Made by a program: the position numbers and the translations under genes. Source: Dipteris shenzhenensis (taxonomy: Eukaryota; Polypodiophyta; Polypodiopsida; Gleicheniales). Taken from it: DNA of 64,000 nt. The notes below the pieces were generated by a model. The model saw only the letters and a list, made by a program, of their open reading frames with translations. It did no database searches and was not told the DNA's origin. The stretch lies in NCBI GenBank assembly GCA_047967505.1, contig CM106541.1; one strand, given 5' to 3'. This document shows positions 1 through 14,220 of this stretch, one piece after another (position 1 is the stretch's first letter; every line of letters starts with the position of its first letter).

Positions 1-3000
1 TACCATACAGCAAGAAGCTTAGGGCCTACAACTTCCTAAAAGGGTTTGTAGAACTCTATGGACAACCCATATTCACCCAGGGTCTTGCCATCCTTCATTG
101 TTTCCCACCTCTTTATGCTCTCTTAACAAGAGGGGAGATTCAAGATAGGCCTGATCAAAGGGCTGAAACAAAGTCTTCCTGTTGACCCTCCTACACTTCT
201 CTCTAGCTTGATAAATCTCAAGGGAGAGAGGGAGAAAGTAAATTTTCAAAATGTCTAGATATCAAATTGCAAGAGATACCTGGAGAGAGGGAGAAACTAA
301 AATTTCAAAACATCAAGATATGAATTCATGATTTTCTTCCTCACTCTTGGCCCATTAATTATCATCAATTTCCAATGGAGGGATGTCTTCACTAGATATG
401 TTCCTTTTGATAATTTCAAAACTTATTTAGTTGGCGTGTCCATTTTACCTAACCACCAATTCTTGAGATAGACCCTGGCCTCTCTGAGCTTAGCTCTTTC
501 TACCCTCAAGAGGTCATTCTTAGCATTCAAAAGATATGCTTGAGCACTGGCATTTCCTTATCTATATGCCAAACACTTTAATCCCTCTTACCTACAGCCA
601 TGCTATTAAATATGACTAATCTTCTAACAATAGTTATCAAGGTCCATTAACCACTTAATTCATGGTAGAAGCATTGAAAATCCCCCTCGCACCAAGCTAG
701 CACTAACAAAAATACCTCTACTGATAGCCAAACACAACCAAGTAACCAATCAATTATTAAAACCCTCAACCACTAAGGGGCAAAACCACCTTTTCCAAGA
801 GAGATTCGAAAGTTAGGAATAAAGTCTAGGGGTAAAGAAGGCTAAATGGTGTTGAGACAATCTAAAAGAAGAGGATGAAAGTAAGGATGGAGAAACTTAA
901 CATTGGCAACATGATGGAGGAAGAGGCTAGGGGGGAGATCCAAAAGATAAGCATTCTCATAAAGGAAAGGCCCATATTAAGGGTTGAATGTTGGCATGAG
1001 AGGAATCCATTAGCTTTTATTTTAGAATCTCTTGTGATAATGCCATGCTAATAAATTCCCCCTTTTTCTCCACCATGAGCCCTCCACTCTTCCTTCATAT
1101 TCCCCTTCCCGCTACCACCATGCCTCAAGCCTATCTTTTGTGTAATACTCTTACCCTCTCCTTCTCTCATCTAGTCACTCTCTTATGGCACCAAGGAAAC
1201 TCATATAATTACTATGGCTGCTAGGATCAAGAGTCTACTCATATGCATGTCCCCCCCCTTTAATTTTATCCCATTTTTGTGTTGAGTTTATTTAGTTTTG
1301 TTGTAAATTCCCTTGTTAATTTGTTTTTGAAGGAGCATTACATCCCTTCTCCACTTCTTTCTCTAAACATCGGTCCAATGAAAGAAAACCAAAATATACA
1401 CCACCACATGGATCAACATCCGTCATACCTACAAACAACCACAAAGCATATGCAACAAAGAAACACTGAACACACAAACAAACACAAAGAAAATAGCACA
1501 AACATACCTCTAGAATCACAAAAACCCTCATCCTCTCCACATGCAACACTACCCAAGCCCAGAGACATGCAATTATCACCAAAAAAATCATCTTGATTAC
1601 CTAAATAGACCACCAAATCACCACAAAAAAAAAGCAAACCCAAAACATTTTCCTGACCACCAAGACAATAGAGACAACCTTGACATCAAGGCTGCTAAGG
1701 CCTAGCATCAGACACAAACTCTATCAAGAACAAAGATAAGAAGCCTCATAGCACAAGCCTAAAGAGAAAGAAGGAGCAACAGACATGGATTCCATCAAGA
1801 ACAAATGCAATGCCCTCCTCATGCAACATTGCCGGAGCTCCAAGACACACAATTCTTACTAAAACGTCATCCTTCTTGCCTAAACAGACTACCAAATTAC
1901 CACAAAAAATATGCACACCCGCACAATTCAACTAACCACTAGGATAATACCAACAACCTTGACATCAAGATCACTAAAACCTAGTGAGAAAGAAGAGAAT
2001 CAGACATAGTGTCCATCAAGAACAAAAATAAGAAGCCTCACAACATGCAACCCAACAAGAAAGAAGGAGGGTTAGACATGGATTCCATCAAGAACAAAGA
2101 CACAAAGCCTCATAGCATGCAACCCATAAAAAATGGAGCCATGAAGCCTCACACACAAAAGTCAAAAGCCTCACACCAACAAAAACCAAGAGCCCTCATA
2201 ATGAAAAGACAACACACACCACAAGACTAAAGCCATGCACGTCAACACAACTAGACATTCAACACATAGCAAACCCACACATTGCACAACTCTCACAAAA
2301 AACTAATAAAAACACCCACACATGCAACCACTCGCCCACTCCCACGGAGACACAATCAACACATCCAACATCCAAAATCCACACATCCCTAACTCCAACA
2401 TGCACTAGCCAAAATGACCACTAAATCACAAAACTAAAACACAAACTAACTTGATGATTGACATGTGTCAATCCCACTATCATGCGCTATCATTTTCAAC
2501 CTCCCTTAGAGACTTGATGCTCAAGAAATGACTATGGCTGGCATTTCTTAGTCAAGAAGTGGCCCAAAATTAGCTCTCTATTGGATGCTTTCCGATTTTT
2601 GGCCACTTCTCGACCGAGAAATGCCTCCCTTGATCAATTACCTCAAAGCACTAGTCCCTCCCCCAGATGGTGTACTTCACCTCACCCTTATCTCTCACCC
2701 ATGCCCCCACCTCAACCTCACTACCTAGACCTTAGCTACACAAACAACCCTAAGAACTAACAAGTGAACCGTCCCTAAGAATGTGAACCCTTCCTCATAG
2801 TACATTTAAGAAAAAAAAATGGAGAGGAAGTATCAAAAGGGCATATCTTATGAAATTTTGATATTCTGTCAAAAGGTAAAGTGTTCAATTTTTCAAGCTA
2901 TTCAACTCTACCATTGCAAATCTTGCAATTAGAGCTTATTTGAGACTTTGTCAGATCAAAATCAACTTCTTAAAGACTTGCATGTTGTTGAATGGCACAA

Positions 3001-3800
3001 CTTTGAAATTTATTCCCTAACTAGGTCTATAATTTTCCTCTAATTGGAAAGACCTATGTCTAGACATAGGTGCCTCTAGTTGGTGGGAGATTCTAGAGCT
3101 ACCAATTAGCCTACAACAAAGGGTTATCAATCATCTTCAATGAGTAAATGATAGATGGGGTCTTACTATATGGTAGGCCTACCTCATAGTAGTTTTGATC
3201 CTCACCAAGGTAAAATTTTTTTGTATAGTGATCCTGCGCTTCCTCTCTTAGTTTCCTGCTCTCTAACACAAAGTCTACGCCTAGATTTGTAACATATTCT
3301 TCAAGCATCACGCCCATGATCCATCAAGTTGAAACGTCCATGTCAGCTATCTCTGTTACTATCACCATCTCTACAAAGTCCATGGTATCAACATCTTTAA
3401 CCAACAAGCAAAAAAGCTCCCAATGATTCTTCCATGAGAAGTCCCCCTTTGTATATTTTAAATACTTTCCCATTGTAGCCAAAGCATGGAACCCTTGGCC
3501 TTTTTGAGTAACCAGTGTTACAGATCCCCTAGATTCATACCTTTTATTACTATTACAATGAGTCTGCTTGATTTGTGGTCTTTCTCTATACTCCTTTGGT
3601 AATCTCTCATATGTTTTGTGTAATTTTTGATATCAGTTGGTCTTGAATATTTGCACCTTGACAAAATTTGGAATCAGCATGCAGGAGTCCATTGTTACAC
3701 TATGAGAACTACTTTAAACAAGGTTTTGATTCAACATAGCACACTAATCTCTTATGATATTTGAAGTGCCCTTCTTTTTTTAGTTGTTAAAATTGATGTG
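1..3800. other. Intergenic DNA, no recognised gene
   Basis: Only short open frames without recognisable motifs occur on either strand. Composition is A/C-rich between about 1,300 and 2,450, and local imperfect repeats are present, for example a phrase beginning ggagagagggagaaa at about 220 and 280. I see no RNA gene, clear LTR or splice-linked exons. Old transposon debris is the likeliest content, but nothing identifies a family. Confidence 0.5.
1715..2130. repeat. Imperfect short tandem repeat around tccatcaagaacaaa
   Basis: The phrase t(c/t)(c/t)atcaagaacaaa, usually followed by aagcctcata, recurs at about 1720, 1791, 2012 and 2083. The spacing is 71, 221 and 71 bases, which suggests a duplicated pair. 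The 73-residue open frame at 2009-2230 is a by-product of this low-complexity repeat and is not called as a gene. Confidence 0.5.
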
Positions 3801-3864
3801 TTGGCAAGAGTAGTATTCCTGCCAATATATTTCTGAGTGTATCACCACTTATATCTTCTTTCTT

Positions 3865-4200
3865 TATCTGAAATGGCTAAGATACCAATTTTTTGTGGGA
3901 GGATTGATGGAAACCCCCATGATTATTTGATTTCTTCAAGAAATGTTATGTGGCCTTGAACTTTCTATCTAAACATAAGTTGTTGGTGGTCGTACCCATG
4001 TTCCTTGAGGGTCATGCCAAGGTGTGGTATTGGATTTCATAATGCAAAGGAGTTGGCCATTGTTGGCTACGTTGCTAAAGGAGAATTTTGGAAAGAGTGA
4101 AGACCTTGTCAATGTGAATTTGGAGGTGGCTAAGTTTAGGTAGGAAGAGGGTAAATTGGTGTGCCTAATACGTGGATTGGGTGGCCACACTCCTTGATCC
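3865..4200 (+). pseudogene. Decayed Ty3/gypsy-type gag fragment
   Basis: Read across several stops and frame changes, this stretch gives pieces typical of a retrotransposon Gag N-terminal region. First comes KIPIFCGRIDGNPHDYL, then MFLEGHAKVWYW, which fits the family pattern of a small hydrophobic stretch ending in L-x-G-x-A-x-x-W. LLKENFGKSEDLVNVNLEVAKFR follows in part. No intact frame remains and no LTRs were found around it. Gag is the structural protein of the retrotransposon particle. The assignment rests on the A-x-x-W block and the order of pieces; a non-LTR element is less likely. Confidence 0.45.
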
Positions 4201-4379
4201 ACCCACCTCCCCATTATAACCCCCCTTCCACATGCATGGGATTGACAACCTCTTATATCTATGTGACCTCATCAATATTCCCCCCTCAAGCCTCCTCAAT
4301 AAAGGACCCTCTTGTCATGAACACCCCCTAATCCATACTCATAATTGCCCAAAAATCTTCCATTAAGGGCATAGCAATG

Positions 4380-4740
4380 GCTCTCAAAGATGGGGATTTT
4401 GTCAGTGTATTCATGTTTTCATTAAAACATCATTTTCAGCTCAAAATATCATGGAAACAACAATAATATCATGTTGGTAACTTAGAAAAATAACCAACGA
4501 ATCATATAATTATACCACTTGATCATAGCCATGATATTGACAAAATTAGTCATGCTATTGACTTGATCATAGCCATGATATTGATGGTAATAGTCATGCT
4601 AACGGCAATAATATCTATGACCATTGAATATTATCGGTAGTAATAATCTATATATCACCGATACTATGAAAAATATTTGTTGTATAATGGCATTATCATT
4701 GGCATTAATATATACTAGGTTTCTTACCTATTTTTTAATT
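4380..4740. other. AT-rich stretch with short inverted words
   Basis: Repeated words such as catgatattga and accgata/tatcggt occur in both orientations. A similar vocabulary returns near 23,390-23,560. It could be an old MITE, but no terminal inverted repeat or target-site duplication could be defined. Confidence 0.25.
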
Positions 4741-6119
4741 AACAAAAGCTTGTGAGAGTCATGAGCGCTCTTCATTTGGTAAGATTATATCCATGGCTCA
4801 TGCACCTAGCATGTTGAGGTAAGATGGACCACAATTGAGTCATGAGAGGAAGAGGGTGAGGGAGAGAGTGTTCAATTGTGGTTGTGAAAGTGGTCAATTA
4901 CTCCAATATCTAGCATATTGGGGGAAGGGTTTGCTACAACTACAAGCCAATGAATGTGATAGAGACTATGGTAGGAGAGAAACATTTCAAAGAGATCATT
5001 TTTTCCCTTGTTTTTGAATTTAAATCTTGGTGCAACTTGCATACACCACACTTTATATTCATGTGAGTGCCAATTGTGGTTGATGAGGAAAAAACAACCC
5101 ACCATGTGGGCCTTTCCATGCTAGCACTGGTATACTAGACAGCTTACTATAGACTAAACTATTTGAAATGATCATTAAACAATAGCATGCTCATCTACTA
5201 CTTTAAAAAGTCCTTTGAGTACCCATTGTTGGCACCTACTCCTAGGACACTCTAGGGGGAAGATGGCTTTCAGAATAAAGGGTCTATGATAATAAAAATT
5301 ATGAACCATTTCTCAAATTTTGTGTCATCCTTGTGCAAGGCCCATGCTTATCTTCACACTATTTCAATTCTGTCATAGCCTTTTTGTTTACTATATGTGG
5401 TCAATGCAAGGGAGCAACAATGAGGCTATATCTCTAATGCTTTTGTCATCATTATTAGTAATGTGAATTATCTCATTAGGCCTTAGGGATTAGTCTAATA
5501 AGTTTTCAGATTTGGAGATTACTCCCACTCACCATGCTCCAGAATTGCTTGATGAGGTAATTCACATCCCTATAGTGATTTTTAGAGACTACTTTTATTA
5601 TGTATCAACTACAATCAACTTGAGCTAGATGAGGTTACTAAAGAATTACAACACCTTTGGATTCAATTTGCACATGGCATCTACACAATTCATCTATAGG
5701 ACATTAAGTAAAAAGATACATCTACAAAATGCATTACGTGACAAGATAGTAAGATACTTACAAACTAGGCTAGCTCCACCTTTATGAAGCACCAATCCTC
5801 AAAGTGATACATTAAATGATAGAGATAGAAAAGGGAACAAATAGTTATGAAAAAGGAAATGCATCAAACAAAATTCATTAACTAATAATCTAGTAAGCAA
5901 TAGATATACTTACAAAATACACTGCTTGCACACTTTAGGGTCTCTATTGATCTCTTCATACTTCCATCTCCTCCTTTGCTGATCCAAGCAAGTGGAGCAG
6001 TGTCCTATGGCTTGATTGTGATGCTTTTAAGATTGATTTGATACATTTGTCCAAAATTTTTGGTACTCCCAGAAGATACAATCAAGTATGAGGGTTGCAT
6101 ACTTACATGATGCATAATT

Positions 6120-6420
6120 GAGAGAAACATGGAACTAATTGAGAGATTTGTGGATCTAGATGCTCTACTGAGCTCACATGTGATGTCATTATTGGATGTA
6201 ACTGGAGCCTATATATTGGGTCTGTCTCTCTTGAATAGACCCTCTTTAACCTCACTTGCTAAATCCTTTTTACAACTCCAACATGTGGTATCAGAGCCTT
6301 GTTCACTCTCCTTGAGACCTCCTTGAGTGCCATGTCATCATCTTCTCCCTCACACTCTCTTCTTCTCCATTTTCTCCTCTTTTGAGCAAAAGTTCCAAGC
6401 GCTTGTTCTCCCAATGTAGG
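6120..6420 (+). mobile_element. Retrotransposon remnant: LTR end with Met-tRNA primer-binding site
   Basis: The sequence TGGTATCAGAGC at 6286-6297 is the classical plant primer-binding site complementary to initiator Met-tRNA, most typical of Ty1/copia elements. It lies just after a run ending in ccaaca, which suits an LTR 3' end. A TATA-like tatatatt lies about 75 bases upstream, as expected for an LTR promoter. Downstream, an ATG at about 6331 opens a Ser-rich run (MSSSSPSHSLLL) like a gag start, but the frame soon breaks. The 5' LTR boundary and the matching 3' LTR were not found, so this is a fragment. Confidence 0.6.
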
Positions 6421-6648
6421 CTACCATTCTCCAAACCCTTTTAGCCATAGATTCTCCTCATATAGCTACACTTCCACTGTAGAGAGTTTCTAGAAATTGT
6501 CCTTCTATAGCCCGTACTAATACTCATTTCATCCTACACCATTTTTGTTGATACAGCTTGCTGGAGCCACCATTTTAAAAACGGTCTGAGGTGCACTTAG
6601 GCGACACATTCTATAGTAGTGGTTTCCCCCGAATGATATTTTGCTATG

Positions 6649-6862
6649 TTTAATTGTGTGTCATATTATTTTTGTTGGTTCTAATTAGGTGAAGTTCGTG
6701 CTATCTCGTCCATATATATTAAATGAGGGAGGGGTGTATTGAATATATATTGGCATTCCACTTTGTTTGATTGTGTGTTGTATTATTTTTGTTGGTTTGA
6801 TTCAGGTGAAGTCTGCGCTATCTCATCCATATATATTAAATAAGGGAGGGGTGTATTGAATG
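6649..6862. repeat. Tandem duplication, 117-bp period
   Basis: Two diverged copies begin with tttRattgtgtg at 6649 and 6766 and each ends in the phrase gggaggggtgtattgaat. Each contains catatatattaaat, a TATA-like motif. The pair could be a duplicated piece of a retroelement LTR; no coding content is seen. Confidence 0.65.
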
Positions 6863-8050
6863 AGGTTTTGTAGAAGGGGTGGGTCACATTTTTATTCTCA
6901 TCATGCTTGCTAGTCCTTTCATTGTCATAGCATCTTTGTCTCCAATCAAACCCTTGCTCCATCGAGCCTCTACGTATTATAAATTCATAGGTTATGCCTT
7001 TTTTTTCACAACTTGCACCTTGTAAACTTGCCTCTTTATCAAATTGGTTATCTCTCTTCATTACCTCTCCCCTTATCGTAAAGGAAAAGGCTCGTCTTAA
7101 TATGTATTTGTCTCCTTATTCACTACTTTATAGACTTTATTCTTCCCAATGGTGGTAGTTCATAAGGCATCAAGATTGGACAACTCGCCATTAAGAATCA
7201 TACCTTGGGCAACCTTCATGTAGAAACTTAGATGGAACCACTCATTTGTGACATGTCACCACCAAAGTCTCGGAGCGGAGATTGAGTTAGGCTCCCTCCA
7301 TCATGATTTAGAACTTGTATCTGAGAAAATTCAAGATTCAATCGTAGTGACCTAGCTCATTTTTCAATTGAAGACCATCATGAGCCATTCTGTCAAAAAA
7401 GGACGTAGGCAAAAGCCCCACTTGTGTTGGATAAAATCCACAAAGAGTGATCATTAGAGAAAACACACAACACTTGGGAAACAATACCTCCATGGTGCAA
7501 GCCACAAAAACAATCAGACACGTTAATATTGAGATCCTCATTGACGTCTGTAGATGACTTGCCTCTTCATAAGAAGAGGGTCAAATCTATTGATTTGTAC
7601 ATTGCAAATTACTAGACTTATGACCAAAACAAGCATGATGGATGGATCCATTCTTATGCACTTTGCATAAGCATGGAAAAGATTTGTTGGATCCTTTATG
7701 TCTAGACTAATGCCTTTGCATTTTATCATCGATTGATTACAATATTGACTCTCAGGCCTTGTTATGGTTTCTTTATGATATTTGCCTCCTATAGATGAAA
7801 CTTGTAAGTGTCCATTCTTCTCAATTGTCCCTTTTACATTTTGCAAATCTTACAACTTTGTGTGGATCCCAACTTTCAATCTGAATATCACTGGTCTTGA
7901 AAGAATCTCATCTCAGATCTAATGGGAGTACACATTACGATGGAGATATTTTCTTAAAATGATAGATTTTTGGATTCTTCTATGCAATCTTTTGTTTTCA
8001 ACTCTTAAATCTATAATGAGTGATTTATGGGCCTTGTTTGTGACTCCAAA

Positions 8051-8146
8051 ATAGTTAAGCACTTGGCTTGATCTAAACATGAATTATGATTAAGGTAAAT
8101 AGTTAAGCACTTGGCTTGATCTAAACATGAATTATGATTAAGGTAA
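8051..8146. repeat. Perfect 48-bp tandem duplication
   Basis: The block beginning atagttaagcacttggcttg occurs at 8051 and again at 8099 with no visible differences, so it is a recent duplication or slippage event. It lies in DNA with no recognised gene. Confidence 0.85.
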
Positions 8147-8149
8147 TCA

Positions 8150-11100
8150 TAAAATCAACAATTTCTATAAAGTTTTTCTTTACAAGCAAAGCGACTAACT
8201 AAAAATTGATTCCTAAAACTTCATTATCTGGGATGAAGAAATCCATAATGACGTGTCATGGCAACAACAACAAGCGACAAGTTAACACTTTTACAAAAAA
8301 AGAATTTCCATTTAATGCATCTCAAGCATAGTGGGGTTTGTGGCTAGTGTACTTCCACTAGTTACCAAAGAAGATGACAATACGTTCTCTTTGGTCAAGC
8401 TCTCCACCTTTAAAGTCAGCATCAATGAGCTTGATTCTAGCTTTCTTTGCTTTCAATTTGTTTTCATACAGCAAAAGGAGTAACTCTACAATGTTCTCTA
8501 TCCAATACGATGAAAAGCCATGGTTGATGAGTTTGAAAGAAGCCCCAAGTCTCGAAAGCTGCAATGATCTATTCAACTTAGTCTGCTTACTAGCACTTGA
8601 GAAAAGGTAGCAATTTCAATTGGGGAACAAAGGACTAATGTCAAGTATTGGTATGGAATTAGCATAGGTGGCAAGGCAAAAGTGGTTGTGGAGATGGTCA
8701 TGATCGTTGGGCATATGATGAGGGGCAACCTACAAATATGCAGATCTCTCCCCTCCGAATATACCCCAAAAACAAGGCCAGTGAGAACTACAGACTCACA
8801 ATTCTTTTTAAGAGAGAGAAGAAGTGGTTGGTTTAACTTTCTGTTAGCTATGAAAAAGCAAGATCTTGCCTCTAATGTGAATATGTTCATGATAGAGTAG
8901 AACTATTGGTTAGCAACAACGAGGCTCATTAGCCACCAAATGGTCCATTATTACACTTTTCAAAATAGGTAAGATGGTGATTTTTGAGGTAGGTGAACTT
9001 TTATTTATCAAAGTTGTTATGCTTTAAGAAGCTTGGTGAGGTGACTATTTGTAGTGGTGAAAAACTATTATGCATTAGATGTCATGAGCAATGGGCATGG
9101 TTTTATTTATCATTGTGTAAATTTATAAGATTGGTCATGAAAGTCATCGATATCAATATTTGCCACTTTATTTCATAAAACAGTACTGGTACATGTGAAT
9201 CACATTATTAGACTATCAAATAGGTGGTGCTTGCATTGATTGAGAAAGAGAAAGTTAGTACCTCTTACAGAAGATTTTGATTCTCCTTATGTTACATGTG
9301 TACCCAAAATATAACATAGCACGTCTAAAATGCATAAGGATACAATTAAATATATTCCAAGCATTACATAATGTGGGAAAAGAAGAAGATCCATCATGTG
9401 AGACAAATGAGAAAAATGAGAAAAAGCACTTCTAAGTAAAAATATTGAATTGTTTGACATAACTAGTATGCATAGACAACCTGGCAATATTGCAAGAAGA
9501 TGCAAAGTATCATTGGCAAGTTGTAGAGTTCTAGTCTAAGTTGATTTATATAACTTTTCTCAAGAAAAACCCTTTTGTATTTAAAAATGTATAAAGTTTA
9601 GAAATTTTCGAAATTGAAAAACTATTTGGTGAACACACTTGCATGCATAGATCCACATATAGTTGAGTGAACCCCTTGATTCAACAAGAGCAACGTTGGG
9701 GGCTTGAACCTTATGATCATGGGTCTTTAAAGACAATATGAGTATTTTTGTGTGATTGTGTAGGAGTTTGAAAGCCCTTGATCCCTTTGCTTTGATAGAC
9801 CAGGCCAAGGCAAAAGAGGAGATTGTCTACCTACATGCCATTATACTTACATAAGTGATGCAACTACGAGAGCGAAATGCACATAGCCTACATAGACATA
9901 GCCTGACTACCCACTGTAGTTAGATTAGGGGTCACAAGGTGCCACTCTTTTTCAAGTGGCCAACAATGTTTAGACCAAGCGGCTAAAATGTGTGTGTGTG
10001 TGTGTTGAGTTGAGTTCAAGCCCGAGAGGCTGCTAAGGATTCCTGCTATGTGAGCAAGCCCTAATTTTGCCCTAATTTTGTGCAAACCCTAAAATAAATT
10101 TGTCAAGAGTCGCTTTAGAATGGCTTAAGGTTTTTTGCCCTGGTTCTCATGAGCTCTGATTCGCAGTAAGATTTTGAATTGCAGATTTTTTTTTGACATT
10201 GTTCGCTTGAAGTCGTTGATTGTGCCAAGATGATTTGTAGGAAGCTTTGGCATTTTTCATCTTATTCCCCGATTTCTGTTGTTATCGTTTCGTGAGGCTC
10301 CGGATTCCGTGCGAGGATGATTTTCATAGGAAGAGTTGAAAATCTGCATCTCATTTGCAGATTTCTGTTGATACCTTTCGCTTCTGATGCACGCCCGCTT
10401 CGAAAATTTCAAGGCGATCTCTTTCTTTACCCTCCGGTTTCTCTGTTGATAGCCATTTCAATTTCGTCTAAAGTGCTTCACCCTCAATTAGCTTTGAGCC
10501 GTATTCCGCGATTATTTCACAGTGGACCTGCGTCTTAGGTATGTCTTGTCGCTTGCTGTGCCTGCAGATGATGATTTTTATCGATGATTCGCCAGAAGCA
10601 CTTCTTAAGTGCCGTGTTGCTCTACTTCCATGACTCTGATGCATGCACAGGCCTTGTTGTCCTTTGTCACGGTCATTAGTCTTCTGGCTTTTCTCTGCGT
10701 ACGGAGGACTATTTAAGCGGATATGAGTATTTTTTCTATGAGCTGGGTGGATCATTTGTATGCTGATTGACTTCTATTCTCGTAAGAGTGACTATACTTC
10801 AGGACCTGCCTAGCCACTTGAGGAACTCTTGCTGCATGTCTTGTAAGCTACGGTGATGCAGCTTGTCTTAAGAGGTCGAAACTAGGCCTAGATCTCCTGA
10901 ACATCAGCGTTGGTATAATTTGAGCGTGTCATCCACCACAATGTTGGTGGATTCTCTGGAGGAAACAGGGTTTTATTTTTGAGGTTTAGTGTGTCGCTGA
11001 TCTACAAGAGCTTGCTTGTAAAGAAGGTTATTAACTTCGTATTTATCTTTGTTACTTTAAAATTAATCATGCAGGGGTGGTCTTGGCACTATTCCAGAAA

Positions 11101-11740
11101 TTATCAGCTGTACTTTGGGTCACAAGCCCAGACAGAATATGTATTGTCGTTAAGACTTGGTCATGTACATATGCTTTTTGATGAGGGTTGTTTGGTTTTG
11201 GGTTTCTGTAAGTCGTCGAACAGTTGATTTTCTACCGTTGGACCCTTATTAGGAGTTTGAGAGTGAATAATTATGGCTCAAGTGTTGTATCTGGTTGATG
11301 GACATAGCACCTCTGTAATGTATGCTCTCTCATGGGAAGTGTTACTTTGAGTATTTCTTTTGAGATAAGCTGTGACCTGTAACTATGTCCAATCAACTAC
11401 TTCTAGGCCTTAATTTATCGAATAGAGCAATGGGTTTGGGTGGACTTTACAACAATGAGTAGTCTATATTGATGTGGATGGAATTGGGAAGTTTAATAAA
11501 TACCAAGACTCAAAGAAAGTGGTACCAGTTTGTCTTGAAGATTATATGTGCTAAATGTGGACCCAACTCTAGGAAATGATTTATATTATCCTCATACGCA
11601 GCCTCTTCAAGGAGTGTACGTTGAAAGTGTAAACGTGTGTAGATGCTTTGTGATTGATTCTATCCCTGTGACACAAATGGAGACTAGACAAGAGTGGTAG
11701 AAGAGTTTGGGAGTGTTCTTTGAACTATCTAGTAAAATAT
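8150..11740. other. No recognised gene; GC-richer stretch at 10.1-11.2 kb
   Basis: No open frame here shows a recognisable domain. Between about 10,080 and 11,230 the DNA is richer in C and G than its flanks. It shows four loosely similar phrases of the type tttctgttgatacctttcgc at about 10,190, 10,272, 10,362 and 10,435. It could be an untranslated exon or an old element, but I cannot support either. A short (GT)n run lies at about 9,990. Confidence 0.4.
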
Positions 11741-11751
11741 CTTGATAAATT

Positions 11752-12695
11752 ATGCAAATTTCTTCTTGTAAGTTATCTAGTACTGGAGCGTGTCTATAAT
11801 ATAATGTATTCTTTTACCAGTACTACAGCTTGTCTACATAAAATATGTTTCGGTTTTAGAGGATAAGTTTGGGCATGGTCTTTGGATTCATGAAGATGTG
11901 TCCAGAATTTTATCCATTGTGCCTTGTTTGAATTGTAATAAATGTTTGGTCAAATGATGTATTGCTTTATTGAGTATATTATCCTTACGTTTTTTGCTTA
12001 GAAATGGCTATGAAATAAGTGTCACAAGTTCTTGCAGGTTGGATGAAGTAAATGTGGTCTTTGCAATATGAGAAATTTGTTAAAGCTTGTCTTAATTCTT
12101 AAGTGAAATCATAATATATACGTAAGCACTGGTAGCTTGAACGACTAAAATTTGGACATTTGCTTGAGAAGCCTTTATTGGCCTTTCAAAGAGTCATAAA
12201 ATAGTGACTATGTTTTGCAAATTTCTTGTAAGTTCTCTAATACTATCTACAATATAATGTATTCTTTTACCAGAACTACAGCCTGTCTACATTATAATGT
12301 AATTATTCTTTCTTAATCAAAGTGGCAAAATATGTTTTGGTTTTGAAGGATAAGTCTGGGCATGGTCTTTGGATTCATGAAGATGTGTCCACAATTTTAT
12401 CCATTGTGCCTTGTTTGAATTGCAATAAATGTTGTTTGCGTTAAATGATGTATTGCTTTATTGAGTATATTATCCTTACGTTTTTGCTTAGAAATGTCTA
12501 TGAAATAAGTTTGTCACAAGTGCTTGGAGGTTGGATGAAGTAAATGTGGTCTTTGCAATATGAGAATTGTTAAAGTTTGTCTTGATTCTTAAATGAAATT
12601 TTAGTATATGCGTAAACACTTGTAGCTTGAACGACTAGAATTTGGACATTTGATTGAGAAGCCTTTATTGGCCTTTCAAAAAGTTTTAAAATAAT
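11752..12695. repeat. Tandem duplication, 487-bp period
   Basis: Two diverged copies of a roughly 470-bp segment follow each other. The phrase gggcatggtctttggattca lies at 11,871 and 12,358, and most neighbouring phrases recur in order, such as catgaagatgtgtcc and gcctttattggcctttcaaa. No coding potential is seen in either copy. Confidence 0.85.
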
Positions 12696-14220
12696 GATGA
12701 TTTTTTGGGTTGTGTTAGTAAAAGTAGGGGATGGTGAGTATATAGTCAAGTTAATCAGGTTAGTGGGGACTATGGTTCGATATGAGGTTAATGTAGCTAG
12801 GAATAGTTGACCCAAATAGGAACTAACCTAGGGGTTTGCTTTGCTTTTTCTCTTTCCAAGCTTAATCCATCACATTCAGCGTCGTAACTTTATGCCATCC
12901 ATCGTAGTCATTGTGTAGTTTTGTCAACATTCATTTTGAGCGATTAAAGTTAAATCCAATGTATCAGGTACAATCATCCACAAAGGACATGCTTCGGTGG
13001 TGGGTGTATTACTTGGAGTCGACAAAGATGATGAATATGTAGGGGTTTGTGAGTAGGCGGTCAAGTTAATCAGTCTAGAGGGGACTATGATTAGATATCT
13101 TGAGTCCCCTATGTAAGTGTCACCTATGATGTCCCTCCGTAATGCACTTGCAAGGCTGTAAAGAGAATGTGTATGAGTAGTATATGAATATACTATGGTT
13201 CTTTTGGATACTTAAATGTAAAGAACGAAAAAATCTGCTTTATTATTGGAAGTACTTAGTACTTACCCCGTTAGCCTTGCACAAGAAGCAGTAGAAGAGT
13301 AGCAATATCAACAATAGTAGATGGTCAGTGATGAAGGTGAAGTAGATGGTGAATGATGAAGGTGAAGGTTCCAAGCACGGCCAGAGTGGTATTGCTCCCT
13401 TGTTTTTTAATGGTGGGTGGAATGTTGATAGAAACTTGGTATGAAGACCTTTGTGATCCTCGAGTATTTGGAGAGCTTATGTTTATACTATTGTGCACAC
13501 TGATTCATGGTGAAGCATGGCAAGACCTTTGTGATCCTCAAGTATTTGGAGAGCTTATGTGAATACTATGGTCCACACCCATGGTGGAGTGTGGCTATCA
13601 CCTTTGGAGTGTTGACAAAAATCAAGTATTAAAGCCTTCGTGAAGGTGGATGCTTAAGTGTGTTGAGTTGTATGTGGGAGAGCTAATGATTTGGTCTACA
13701 AACACAAGTGGGTGCTCATGAAGGTTGTGGTATCTCATAGTAGTAGCCTTTGCTCTATGTGAGGGAGTGGTGTCAACGTTTTTAGTTATTATCATGAGAT
13801 AAATATTGTATGAGTTATGTTTCTAAATCATAAGTTAAGATGTACTCTAGGTACTAGGAATAAACGTGTCTTTGATAGATGGAGAATATGTTTGCAAATA
13901 GAGTAGTATTTTCAAGCCTTTGCTCTTTTACTTATTTAAGTATGCTCGGAGGCAAACTTATACATGAGCTTCCCATTGATATAAAGTTATAATTTCTAGG
14001 CTTGCTACACGATCATTGAAATGTTTTTGAACTCGAGATTTTAAGGAATCACCCATGTGCATATGCACATACCCACACACCATGTTAGGTACTATGTGAG
14101 CCACGTCGAGGTAGGGTATCTCTCATCAATGTATTAGAAAATGAGGAGGATCTTATCTCATTTTGTGTCAACAAGGTTATAGATTGCGATTTAATGAATG
14201 TTTTTCTCAACGAAGAGAAA

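Noticed and set aside
1279-1643. Overlapping frames on both strands
   Set aside because: Low-complexity A/C-rich DNA; no motif and no support for either strand.
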